Position numbers and translations under genes: made by a program | Notes under the pieces: generated by a model | Told to the model about the DNA's origin: nothing | The model's database searches: none | What the model saw: the letters and a program-made list of their open reading frames with translations, nothing else | Part shown: positions 21,230 to 32,649 of the stretch, one piece after another | How positions within the stretch are numbered: the first letter of the stretch is position 1 | How the letters are laid out: the number at the start of each line of letters is the position of its first letter | From: Diphasiastrum complanatum | Lineage: Eukaryota; Streptophyta; Lycopodiopsida; Lycopodiales; Lycopodiaceae | Assembly (NCBI GenBank): GCA_029204225.1 | Contig: CM055103.1 | Location: 49,767,756 to 49,831,755, forward strand | Length of the DNA: 64,000 nucleotides | Reading direction: 5' to 3'

Positions 21230-22330
21230 CCATTATCAACAGACATCAATAAATGCAAAGATTTGTTTCTAAAATGTTTAGATATATTTTTATAAATCCT
21301 AATGTATAATAAAATTGAATGTATTCCTACACTGCAAAACATGCATCTACAACAAAAGATAGGAGATAAACATTTATGTAAAAATTTATGAGCAGAAGTA
21401 TAAAATCTAGCATATAATCTGTTTATGAATTGTAAAATGTATGAGCAGAGGTCGGAATACACCTCAGAATAAGTGATGGTACACCGCCTTAAACAGATCA
21501 CACCCCAGTTGATAAATGTATCCATTATCAACAAATTTATCAATAAAAGTACAAATTTGTTTCTAAGTAGATCTATTTTCATAAATCCTAATGTAAATAA
21601 AATTGAATGTATTCCTACACTACAAAACGTGCATCTACAACAAAAGATAGGAGATAAACATTTATGTAAAAACTGATGAGCTGAGACATATAATCTAGCA
21701 CTTATGAGCTGGTAACAATCTAGCATATAATCTGCTTATGAATTGTAAAAAATGTCTGAGCAAAGGTCGGAATGGACCTCGGAATAAGAGATGGTATACT
21801 GTCTTAAACAGATCCACATATTCTGAGGTCTGTTCCAACCTGCACTAATTCCCACCCCAGTTGCTAGATGTACCCATTATCAACAAATTTATCAATAAAA
21901 GTACAAATTTGTTTCTAAGATGTGTAGATCTATTTTCATAAATTCTAATGTAAATAAAATTGAATGTATTCCTACACTACAAGACATGCATCTACAACAA
22001 AAGATAGGAGATAAACATTTATGTAAAAATTGATGAGCAGAGGTATATAATCCAGCATTTATGAGCTGGTAACAATCTAGCATATAATCTGTTTATGAAT
22101 TGTAAAAATTGTCTGAGCAAAGGTTGGAATGGACCTCGGAATAAGAGATGGTATACTGCCTTAATCAGATCCACATATTCCAAGCTTTGTTCTGACCTCC
22201 ACTAATTCTCACCCCAGTTGATAGATGTACTCATTATCAACAGATTTATCAATAAAAGTACAAATTTGTTTCTAAGATGTGTGGATCTATTTTCATAAAT
22301 CCTAATGTAAATAAAATTGAATGTAGTCCT
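21230..22330. repeat. Tandem repeat array, unit ~355 bp, about 3.3 copies
   Basis: Units begin with CCATTATCAACA (or a one-base variant) at 21230, 21522, 21874 and 22231. Periods are 292, 352 and 357 bp; the first unit lacks about 60 bp. Long identical stretches (TAAAATTGAATGTATTCCTACACT, 'AAAGATAGGAGATAAACATTTATGTAAAAA'-type blocks) recur in each. Apparent long open frames on the minus strand here are by-products of the repeat. A fragment of the unit recurs inverted at about 22541-22586. Confidence 0.9.
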
Positions 22331-22690
22331 AGTTAGAAATCAGTTTTGATCTAATTCATTATTATAAGCTCTAAATGTGATGATGTAATTTGTGTACAGT
22401 TTATTTGGTTTACTATATATGGTTGTGATCGGGATGTGACCCGTTAGGATATATTGATCGGGCACTGATCCCGTAGATGGCTATTTGGGTTAGCCGGGTA
22501 GCCACACATAGGAAGAATTAGCCTGTACAGAGTTAAAAACAATATACCATCTCCTATTCTGAGGTGCATTCCGACATCTGCTCTTACATTTCAAAAACAG
22601 ATATTTGGTAAACATTGGCAATTTGTGTCTAAACAATGCTAAATTATTACCACCTCAGCTGATATATCAAGATTACAAAATTCCCGCCCA
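22331..22690. other. Spacer with inverted tandem-repeat fragment
   Basis: The stretch at about 22541-22586 is the reverse complement of part of the 355-bp unit (21436-21480, with mismatches). Nothing else is recognised. Confidence 0.5.
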
Positions 22691-22691
22691 A

Positions 22692-22814
<123 letters not shown>

Positions 22815-22967
22815 ACCAACACTCCCAATTCTAGGAAGGTGTGTAGCCCTCATTTTATTCCATTAAAGACATGATTCAAATGTTTCTTGTTGGACGATAA
22901 GTTCCACAAGAAAGCCACAACGTCGTAGGGAGGGAGCATGTGGTGACATTATGGAATAGGATATAAT

Positions 22968-23112
<145 letters not shown>

Positions 23113-23135
23113 AAAGGTAACCAATACTCCCAATT

Positions 23136-23543
23136 CTAGGAACGTGTGCTCTTCTCCTTGAACTTGGTTAAGAGTGCTTGATCACTTCCTCCATCCTTGA
23201 GAGATGATAATCTTGCCACTCGAGTTTGACGCCTATGCTCCTTGGCTATCAAGACTCCCTGTAAGGCTTCTAAAGAGAGTAGATCCTCTTTGATTGCATA
23301 TGATTGAACAATGGTATCAAAATCCTCACTTAAGCCATTCAAAATAACATGAAGAGCAACACGTGCTCTTTTTTTGAATTTGGATATATCTTGAGGATTA
23401 GTAGGCTCCTCGTCATTCCCATTCACTATTTCTATTAGATCTTGAAGTACAAGGATAGATTCTATCCTTATCTTCCATGTACCATAGTTGGTAGAAGTGA
23501 GTCTCTCACTTTGGTCTAATAGATAAGATCCACTTGTGGTCAT
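23136..23543 (-). pseudogene. Copia gag remnant with internal deletion
   Basis: The frame starts MTTSGSYLLDQSERLTSTNYGTW, the N-terminus of copia gag (UBN2/DUF4219-like). It jumps from ARVALHV directly to ILNGLSEDFDTIVQSYAIKE, which in intact relatives lies about 100 codons later. It ends before the zinc knuckle, next to the second GA tract. The N-terminus is a relative of the two gag genes at 44337 and 63139. Confidence 0.8.
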
Positions 23544-24266
23544 ATCTTGGAGATTGATTTTGACTTACAATAAGAATGTTTTCCAAAATCTTAAGATCTC
23601 AATGGAATCAAGTACTAATTGACTTATGACTTGAAGATAGCCAAAAATGACAATTTCTAGGTGGTAGTCAAAAAATGCTCTCTATTTTCCAAAGCAAGAG
23701 TGGATGAAAGAAATACGAGTTCACACGTGTGAAATAGCTTGAAAAAGTCATATTTATCATTTAATAAGTTTCACCCATACATAGGATCAAAGATCCAAAC
23801 AATGCTTCATAGATTGAAGAAAATTGGAAAATAGTCAAATCTTGCAATTTGGCCCCTACAAAATAGGATGCAAGATAGTACAGCCTTCAAGCATGTAAAA
23901 CACTAGTATTCTCCTTCAATATGCCTCACTTTGAATGCTAAGAACTCTCCTTAAGGTCAACAATCCTCTTGAGATCACTTGCCTCACAATCTACACTTGA
24001 TTAGCTCTCCATACATATGCCACATGGATGGAAAAGATGAAAAGTAACATAGCCACCACTCTATCTTGATTAGAGGCCTCACATGTGCTGCTACAATAGG
24101 CCTTACAACTCTGAAATCAGAGAAAAAGATACATCCATAAGCGATGAAGAGAGTGGAACCTGTTAGCTCAAAATCGAGTGCTAGTAAAAGGCAAAATGTC
24201 ACCAACAATGATGAGAAATCATTCCATTTTACAAAGCAATGATTAGATGTGTATTCTCCTATCCAA

Positions 24267-24278
24267 GCTCTGATACCA
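24267..24278 (-). promoter_or_regulatory. Copia primer-binding site and LTR end
   Basis: Minus strand reads TGGTATCAGAGC, immediately preceded by an LTR end (CTTCTCA at 24279). It belongs to the gag remnant at 23543; the 5' LTR extends to higher coordinates without a clear far end. The leader between PBS and gag Met is about 720 bp. Confidence 0.75.
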
Positions 24279-24289
24279 TGAGAAGTTTT

Positions 24290-25630
24290 CACATGTGTGA
24301 AGCTGCTGCAATTCGACTGTGTCATCTTCAAGCTTCAACTTGATATTTGTGACAGCAGCTCACGACTCGTTGGCAAGTAGTAGGGTCTTCATCTTAAATT
24401 TCCACAAATAGTAATTGGATCCATTCAACTTGTCTGCGATGAGGGCCAAGCTATTGAATAGTCACAACTCACTACTCAATGAACCCCTGATTTTAACATC
24501 ATCGACTCTCTCCTACCTTTGATGGAGGCATTCACTACATTAATGTGGATAATTGGTTAGAATGATTGGAATATAACTTCTACTATAGTGGAAGAATTAT
24601 ATGTTTTTCTTTGCTTCATTGGATTTCCAAGGACTTGTTCAGTCACGGTGGAACATCGTTCAACACTTTCTTCTTGTGAATTGGAATAATTTTGAAGCAC
24701 CTTATAAACAAGTTTTCATTCAATCTGATATCATCCAATGGTTTTCCTTTATATCAAACATGCTCTATAACATAGACCATCAACTGGTGAATTGCGAGTG
24801 GAGCCAGGGGCCATTTGAGCGATTGCAGTGTCAGCCAAGGGAGGAGCAACTGAGGCCTGTGACATGGTGGAGCATCCACGATTGTAGCACTGGTGATCTG
24901 CGACAATTTGCCAAGAGGATTGGTCTAAATTTCCAATGCTACCACTTGTTAGAAGCTTGTCCCTCCAACTAAGACTTGGCGTTCTACCTAGACTTGTCCC
25001 ATAACAAATGGAAGTCAAAAGAAAAGAATAGCAATTTAAATAATTTGAAAAAATGAGCATGCGAATGCAAAATTGATTAGTCAAAATAAGAAACTTGTGG
25101 ATCGATAATTGAAAAAAGAACACAAAAGTGAAGACAACTCTAAAGATGAAAAAGATTCCAACAGCGAACCTGATGAGCGAAGTGATATGGCAAAAATCAT
25201 GATTTAGATCAAAATGCAATGATAGAAGACAAAAATTAGGATTCAAATCAAGATGCAATGATAGCTAGTGAAAATTAGAATTAGATCAAGGAGTATTTAC
25301 GGATAGCAAAAGCCCTAATCAAGATAGAGGTGATCAAAGTTCATATGAAGATGAAAATCTCGAACAAGTTGGATGAGCAAATTGCAATGTAGATGATTGT
25401 GAACAAGAGAATTATATGAATGACCAACAATATGAAGTTGATCAAGATGAATTGATTAGAACTTACAATCGACAACATACATAGTTGGAAAAAGAGTATG
25501 ATGATTTTCAACATCAACAAAATTTGTAGTTTAAAGATCTTCAATGCCTAGATGAACAAGATTTTACATAGGATAGTCAACAAGTGAGTGAAGAATATGA
25601 TAATGGATTCATTTAATAGGTGTTGCTGCT
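24290..25630. other. LTR remainder and unassigned AT-rich sequence
   Basis: Likely holds the rest of the 5' LTR whose end is at 24279. No further gene is recognised. Short frames on both strands carry no family motif. Confidence 0.4.
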
Positions 25631-25633
25631 AAT

Positions 25634-26098
25634 TTAGATAATATTCACCAATTTGATGATGCATGTGTTCCAAAACCACAATCAATCTTCCAACCTGACA
25701 TCTCAGATAAAGTTCAACTCCTTATTGAACATCATTTTGAGTCTCACTTTAACCATCAAAGTCTGAAGCAAGACCTACAACAATGCTTTAATCTGATTAA
25801 TGGACAAGCAACTATGAGCCATCAAATCGATGAGATTGTTATGCACAATGAAAGACAATTAAGACATTTACCAATCTTCCAGAATGAAGACTATTTGGCA
25901 CTGACATTCCATGATTTAAAATTGAATGGCGATCTTATATATTTGATTCATGAATTATTTCAATTTGGTTTGAGAGCTCTTGAGAATGTTTTTATTCTTG
26001 ATAATGATCCAAAAGAATATGAGGTATTTAGCATGGATACTGTTAGCAATGAAGAGATTTCAATATTCCACAAAGATCTTCTCATATCAATATTCTAG
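25634..26098 (+). CDS. Uncharacterised open frame, probably part of a decayed element
   Basis: An open stretch of about 155 codons (LDNIHQFDDACVPKPQS onward; first Met at 25814) reads like protein rather than random sequence: acidic, with FHDLKLNGDLIYLIHELFQFG. It has no recognisable domain. It lies in the opposite orientation to the gypsy pol at 26596-28386 and ends shortly before it. Confidence 0.3.
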   Translation, partial: LDNIHQFDDACVPKPQSIFQPDISDKVQLLIEHHFESHFNHQSLKQDLQQCFNLINGQATMSHQIDEIVMHNERQLRHLPIFQNEDYLALTFHDLKLNGDLIYLIHELFQFGLRALENVFILDNDPKEYEVFSMDTVSNEEISIFHKDLLISIF

Positions 26099-26595
26099 AT
26101 TATTATTCAATGCCTCATGGATCCATTTCACAAGAGCTTAAAGTAGCTTCTATTGGAGAACCTTATTTATATGGATTCTCTAGAATTCAATTGCCAATAC
26201 CTAATTCACATGCATTTTCAAAATTCATAGATGTGGATAATGATTGAGAATATTTTCCTAGTCAGCAGACTCTATGTAAGAAGCTGATTTTATTATATGC
26301 CATCAATATACAAATCAATTTGTTTAGAGAGATTTACATTACTTAGTATATTTGAATGTGGTCAATCTTTTATGGAGTGACGTAAAAAATGACTCTCTAA
26401 TGTGGGAGAATCAAAATAGTGGAATTGCTATTTCCATAGTTTCAACCTTGGGATATATATATGTTCTTTTAATAAATGTTTCAAGCATCTTCTTGGCCAG
26501 TTATGGATACAAAATCTTTGAAACGAGATCTTCTTTAAAGTCCAAATTGGCAAAATCAGAATTAAATTGTAATGAGCATATCCATGAAACACTTT

Positions 26596-28386
26596 TCAAT
26601 GGGCATATACATAATGAATGTCCACATATTCAAGTTTCATATGTGGAATACAATCCATTTGGTGACATACTATATCTTTGGCATCACACTTCTGAACAAA
26701 AGATCTAACATCTTTATAAATAGTGGGCCACCAATATCTAGCGTTCAGAATTTTCTTAGCGCTATTTTTAAGAGCACAATGCCCACCCGAATCTTCCTCA
26801 TGTGATGCACAGATTATGGTGGTAACTTTGGTGGGTTCTAGGCAGCAACAAAGATTATCGTTTGGTCCTAGTTTATATAAGACCTTATCCATAATGGTAT
26901 ACGGTCCAACTTTCGCTAAGAACACTGTTATTTGTTGTTTGTTACAACTATATAGGTTTATTTGATCTTGTAAAAAATTAATAATGTCTGTATAGATAGA
27001 CGATTCTGCTTGGATGCGCATTATATGCTCATTCAGAAATTCATGTGAAATTGATCTTTAGTTTGGAGATGTGATATATAATCAGCGTTCTGGTGGTCTT
27101 TACCTCTCCTTAACTCTACCGAATAATCAAATTCATCTAACAATAAGACCCAACGAGTGATATTACCTGAAAGATCGGGTTTGTTTGCCAAGTGCTTAAG
27201 TGCATAATGATCTACATGGAAAACAAAGGGGTATCCAAAAAGGTAGTGCCTAAATTTCTTTACAAAATAGATCATGCCTAAGGCTTCTCGCTCTACAGCA
27301 GAGTAGTTCTAAGGCTGCTAACTGTCTACCAGCAAAATAGATTGGATAATCTATATTCTGACTATCTTTTTTGACTAAGCACTACAGCTATTGCAAATGA
27401 TGAAGTATCTACATATACATGAAACTTTTTTGTCCAATCTGGAGGTCTTACTTCAGTTGCTTCAACTAAGGACTGTTTTCATTTTTCAAAGGCTTCTTGG
27501 TGCTCACTTGACCAGTGGTATTCTATAGTCTTCTTTAATAATCTTGTAAGTGGTGTAACTGTTATAGCATAATCTTTAATTATTCTTCTATAGTATGATA
27601 CATGTCCTAAGAATCCTCTAATCTCCCTTATATTGGTTGGTTCTAATAATTATAGGATCATTTTAATTTCCTCAATATCGGCTTGTATACCTTCTTTCGA
27701 GATCTTATGACCTAGAAGAATGCCTTCCCTCATTCCAAAATAACACTTGGAAGGGTGCAATTTAAGTAATGTCTCTTGACATCTTCTTAGAGTTTTCTCT
27801 AGTACTTTTAAGTGATCCTTTGTAGATGAGTAAACACAAAAATCATCTATAAATATTTCTAAGAACTTCCTCAAATTTTTTTGAGAAATATTAGTCATCA
27901 TGCGTTGAAATGTTGCAGGTGTATTACGTAGACCAAAGGGCCTATGGGTATAAGCATACGTCCCCTAGTCAGTGGTGAAGGTGGTTTTAGATCTATCCTC
28001 CTCTCTAATGGAAATTTGGTTACAACTTGAGAAACTATCTAAGAAATTGTAGCGTTCATGTCCTGCTACTTGATCTAAAATAATATCACTATATGGATGA
28101 TAATACTTTGTAGTAGTTGCATTTAACTTTGACATACTCTAATTTTTCCTGTCTTCTTCTTTGGTACTATAACTATCGGTGAAATCCATTCGCTACTCAG
28201 AACAAGGTATATTATTCCTGCTCTGAGGCATCTATATAATTCATCTTTTTCTAATAGAGAGTACTTTGGGTTTAGTCTATATTGTCTCTGCCTAACTGGT
28301 ATAGCTCCCTGGATTAAATATATCCTATCCTCTCCCCATTTAACATAATCTAGGTCGTGCATGCTGTAATCCACTTCCACAAACAA
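26596..28386 (-). pseudogene. Ty3/gypsy pol remnant (RT, RNase H, integrase zinc finger)
   Basis: Minus-strand pieces follow gypsy pol order. RT N-terminus at 28386-28123 has RQRQYRLNPKY, LRAGIIYLV and SPIVIVPKKKTGKIRVC. RT catalytic part at 27901-27650 has FIDDFCVYS (FIDD for the usual Y/F-x-D-D box) and GILLGHKISKEGI. RNase H/tether at 27275-27033 has YPFVFHVDHYALKHLANKPDL and FDYSVELRRGKDHQNAD. Integrase H2C2 zinc finger at 27021-26596 has EEDSGGHCALKNSAKK, WWPTIYKD and FVQKCD. The integrase core is absent and stops separate the pieces. Confidence 0.85.
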
Positions 28387-28389
28387 TCA

Positions 28390-29735
28390 TGCAATGAAGC
28401 TCTTCCGTGTTGTGTTCGCCTACTATTGTTGTAGTGCACACACCGAGGGAATTAGTCGACCACTGCTTCCACGCAGTAGCCATAATTAATGGTTGGAGGC
28501 CTAAACCCAAGATGGTGGATTTTTATGGGTTTATTAGTGAGTCATAGGGGAATTGGATGACGTGGCCATGTTAGTTTGCAAAGGTGTGAAATGAGGTGTC
28601 ACATTGCACTACTAGTGGTGCATGGGCCTTGGCCATTGAGTTAGGCATGCTTCATTGAGAAACCAAAGGCCTTGTCCACTGAGTTAGAGTCATGGGCCAT
28701 GGCACCTCATGAACGACGAGTACTTAAGCCCCCTCCCAAGGTATAATGCACCTTTGCCATGTTTGGTTTTGTTTTCTCTCGCTTTGTTTCTCTCTTGCAT
28801 GCATTCTATGCATATCCAACGCTATTAGCATATGTCTGCAATTTATTTCCTGTAGAGCATAGCCTGAGAGCACATAGATCTACCTCACGATCTTAAGATA
28901 TATCTTATTTTGTGAGATTTTTTTTATTAGCAAGTATAATTTTGGTAAAAATAAAAATTTCACTCTGGCCCACAATGTTTAGCTATGCCAGACATAGCTC
29001 TCAGATTGAGCTATGCCCGACATAGCCTCCACATGAGCTATGCCATGCATAGTTTGAAAATTGGCAAATACTAGCTTTGATAAACACATAGTTTATTGTA
29101 CATTTTGTAATAAATGTGTGAGAGCATGTTCCCACATGTGGGGAATAGGCCTAGGGTAGTTAGGTCCTAATCATAGGAGTTAGTTAGACAAATTGATTAA
29201 GTTTCCTAAAATTTAGGAGGCACCTCCAAATATCAAGGAAGGTGGTGTTGATATAACTAGCATAGATGGTATACCTAATGGTTAGGTCAAATTAACTTGA
29301 GTAGGTCAACCTAATGACTTTTTGGTACCTAAAGACGTGTTGTGCCTGCTCATCCAGCCAAGGATAGAATCCTATTTGTACTTGCAAATCATTTAATCAA
29401 TGTGGGAGAGCATGATTTTGGAGCACTTGACAATTTTGAGTTTTTACACCATTTTGTGTTGAGAATTTTTGATGTGAATGCAATCCAAACTTAGTAATGT
29501 TGATTCTCTATTATAAGGCTGTACTATAGATTGTACTTCGCACATGTGAGGTCGTTCTATCATGTTTTGATCAAAATTAGATTGTTCTTGTTTGATTAGA
29601 TCAAAATTGCCAATCTAGATCAAGATTTAAGTGCTAGTTTTGACATAGATTGATTAACCGGGTATCCAATCACTCTTGAGGATCTTTTGTAGATCCATTT
29701 AGGGTCCTAAACACTAGTTTTCAATGTGGTATCAG
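28390..29735 (+). other. LTR-like/leader sequence before a plus-strand copia
   Basis: No coding sequence. It ends in TTAGGGTCCTAAACACTAG..., a phrase that recurs at 31318-31345, followed by GTGGTATCAGC, a degenerate PBS at about 29733-29744. Much of this stretch is probably the 5' LTR of the element whose pol scraps lie at 30600-31310. It includes the hairpin cluster at 28981-29057. Confidence 0.4.
28981..29057. repeat. Cluster of GCTATGcc...CATAGC hairpins
   Basis: Three successive short palindromes occur: AGCTATG-CCAGA-CATAGCT at 28981-28999 (perfect 7-bp stem), then GCTATGcccgaCATAGC and GCTATGccatgCATAG. A second cluster lies at 31360-31545. Confidence 0.75.
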
Positions 29736-31348
29736 CAAAAAGTACAAGAGTTTAATTTTTGATCAAAACTCAATCCAAATTTAGTTTTGAGAGAGCAAGC
29801 CTATAGTAAGTGATTGCTTCAAAGTTTGAGGTAGTTTGTTGATAGTGGGCTGCAGGTGATAGTGGGCTGCAAGTGTACTTTTCACGTGTGTGGGGAGCTT
29901 CTGTATCTGCATTTAAAGTTCCATTATTGATAGGATCATCATAATTTTTCTACACATAATCTTGATGAGATTTTGGATGTGAATCAAAGAGGAAGCATCA
30001 AAGATCAAATGACATTATTGAGATTGGACTTTGAGTCATATGATAGAATTAATGAGAGCTTAGAATAAGCCCTAAAAAGTGATATTTCAGGTCTTGTTAG
30101 ATCATCAAGAAAAAGAGGTGTAAGAGAGTCATTTTTTTGCCAAATCATTGATTTTTTGATTTGATTTGATTAGAAGCCGAAAAAGCCGAAGGTGCCTAAA
30201 AATGGTTTCCAAGGCATTCTGGCCACTTCGTCGCGAAAGCATTTTTTGCGAAGGGGTGAAAAAGGCGAAAAAGATGAAGGTGCCTTTAAAATAGTTTCTA
30301 AGGCATTCTGGCCACTTGGCCGCTGTGTTGCCTTTTTCGTGAGGGTGCGAAAAGGCTAAGGTGCCAAAAAATGGTTAAGGCAAAAAAAATCTCAAAGGGA
30401 AAAATATGAAGGTCCGAAAACATGTAGTCGGCCTTCGGTTTTCAGGATGCTCATTACTTGAACGATTTGTTTAAGGCTGAGCATAAGAAATCTAACAAAT
30501 CCAACATGTCAAGAATAGGATGAGTTCCTTGTCCTTGCATGATAGAGATGAGAAAGACAATTTCTCAAGCAAAGGCAAAAAGAAGACCAAAAGATTCAAG
30601 AATAATCAAAGCAAGGATGTTAAGGGATCAACCTCAAAGGAAAAAGGCAAGAAAGACAAGTCCAAGCTAAGATGATTCTTTTGAAAAAAGAAGGGGCATT
30701 TTGCATCCGAATGCTACAAGAGACAAAATGCACAAGGGGAAAACAAACCAAGGAACCTTGTACAAGAAGAGGAGGAAGATGAGGGAAACTCATCTTTGAT
30801 GGCATCCACATCCTCACCAACAAGCAAAGACAAGGCAAATGACACCTGGTGGATTGATAGTGGGGCAAGTTCCCAAATGACTTATCAAAAATATTCCTTC
30901 GCAAATCTACTCTCTTCAAAGGTGCTAAAAGTTTATCTTTATTGCAAGTGATCAAGAGTGTAGAATAGATGGTGTTGGTACCATCCCTTTATGTCTAGGA
31001 TCTTCTAAAAGAATGGATCTAAACAACGTCCTTTATGTTCCATCAATCACCAAGAACTTGCTAAGTATTGGTCAACTAATGGATAATGGCTTAGATGTCC
31101 ACTTTAAGCATGGAGTTTGTTCTATTATGAATAATGATAAATGCATAGCAATTGGCTTTAGACAAGAAAAATTGTTTAAATTGGATGCTAATGTTACTAT
31201 TGAGATCATGTGTACAAAAGAGCTCAATCTCGACCTCCTTCCAAGCATCAAAGTGAAGGGATCAACCTCAAAACTTGAGAGCTCCAAGAAGGTCCTCAAG
31301 GACAAAGTCCGAGTCATTAGGGTCCTAAACATTGGTTTTCAACAATAG
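29736..31348 (+). pseudogene. Copia gag-pol remnant, plus strand
   Basis: Following the degenerate PBS, a lysine-rich gag end (30600-30680) leads to a broken zinc knuckle (FFxKKKGHFASECYK). Then comes an acidic linker and a protease with DTWWIDSGASSQMT near 30840-30880. The gag-pre-integrase start (MDLNNVLYVPSITKNLLSIGQ at 31013) stays open to 31348 but turns into LTR-end-like sequence at about 31315. Integrase, RT and RNase H are missing. Confidence 0.7.
30175..30380 (+). repeat. Imperfect ~100-bp tandem duplication
   Basis: Two copies of AAGGTGCC...AAGGCATTCTGGCCACTTxG lie head to tail. They are rich in GCGAAAAAGG words similar to those in the solo LTR family at 6964. Confidence 0.6.
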
Positions 31349-31359
31349 TATACAGTCGT

Positions 31360-31545
31360 GACTATGTTGGGCATAGCACGCATCCGAGGCTATGCCAGAC
31401 ATAGCTTGATGTGGGAGACATGCCTAGCAAAGCCCAGTGTGGGAGCTATGCCTTGTAAAGCTCCCGCCTAGAGTTATGCCTGACATAGCTAGGGGAGGGA
31501 ACTGTGCCATGCAAAGCTCCGTGAATGAGCTATGGAGCTATTCCA
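31360..31545. repeat. Second cluster of CATAGC hairpins
   Basis: Includes GGCTATG-CCAGA-CATAGCTT (31388-31406) and GTTATGcctgaCATAGCT (about 31472-31490), with looser variants between. Same core as the cluster at 28981. Confidence 0.7.
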
Positions 31546-31849
31546 GGCATGCAACTACATTTCCCTTTGCGTTCATCCATACATTTTTTGAATTGCAAAA
31601 TCAAATCCTCCTTGCTTTGGACAATCTTCATTTTAAGTTGCTCCATGTAGTCTTCCTTCTTCATCGTGTTGATTTCGCCATTTTGGTAGGATCGTTGTTC
31701 ATCATTCGCTTTCTTGTGTTGATCATTGATCAAGAGAAACGAAATCCAGATCTTGTTTCTTCTATAGAGGTTCATGTCCTTTGTCCATTGCATCACACCA
31801 TTTATTCTTTTGGATTTCACCTTGAAAAGTAAGAGATTTATTTTTTTGA

Positions 31850-32570
31850 AGAATAGGAATGAGTTAAAGCAATGTTGTTACCTTCAACTTCTTGTCCTTT
31901 TGCAACAGAAGTAAGCCTAGTAAAAACTTTTCTTTCACTATATGACCTTCCTAGCATAGGTGTAGGACATGATAATGATTCATCCTCATTATGATTTATA
32001 ATATCATATTATTTTGGACTCTCCACATTGTACTCTTCTAAATTATCATCACTTATCTTGAGAGTATCTCCCTCATCAAAGACAACATGACTACTCACAA
32101 TAGTATCATACATTCTATATCCTTCTTCTCAAGTTATAAAATCACTTTTTGTAAGGGTGACATTCAAAGACCCATCATCAAAGGACACGAAAGAAAAACA
32201 ATCTTGGTGACTAGTTTCATTTTATATCCACCAAGGAAAGAAAAACAATCTTGGTGACTAGTTTCATTTTATATCCACCAAGAGTCTGAAGAATCATGAT
32301 CAAATAACATCATTAAAGAGCATTCTTCGTCGTTGTCATTCATCAAGTTACTTTGAGTACCGACTCCTTTGAGATCTTGATTACTCATTTCCATGATGGC
32401 CATGCTTTCCAAAGTAAAAACATATGACACAAGATTTGTCTTTCTTAATACCATGTGAAGAAGAAGCTCCTTCTTTGTTTGACTTTGACTTTGATATTTG
32501 CTTGGTTCCTCCATTTGCTTTGATACACTATTGGAGCTTTGAATTATTGTGGCTGTTATCATCAAACATG
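31850..32570 (-). pseudogene. Copia gag zinc-knuckle/protease remnant, minus strand
   Basis: One minus frame has a basic, Gln/Lys-rich linker. An overlapping frame reads CVICFYFGKHGHH, a damaged CCHC knuckle, followed by SDSWWI, the lead-in to a copia protease. Decay is heavy, with several frameshifts. Confidence 0.45.
32190..32282. repeat. 47-bp tandem duplication
   Basis: Two adjacent copies of a 47-bp unit starting AAAGAAAAACAATCTTGG differ only at the trailing end. This is a recent local duplication inside the copia remnant. Confidence 0.95.
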
Positions 32571-32649
32571 CCCTACATTAAATTGCAACAAAGGAATCTG
32601 GATTTGATTATTCTTCCTACTCATGCATATTGGCTTGATCTTTGAGGCA

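Noticed and set aside
21133-22083. Cysteine-rich minus-strand frames up to 197 codons
   Set aside because: They recur with the 355-bp tandem unit and match no family; the repeat itself explains them.
21230-22330. CRISPR-like array
   Set aside because: Units are ~355 bp, diverged and without spacers; this is eukaryotic nuclear DNA.
31437-31832. 131-codon plus-strand frame
   Set aside because: It runs across hairpin repeats and is antisense to a decayed copia gag.
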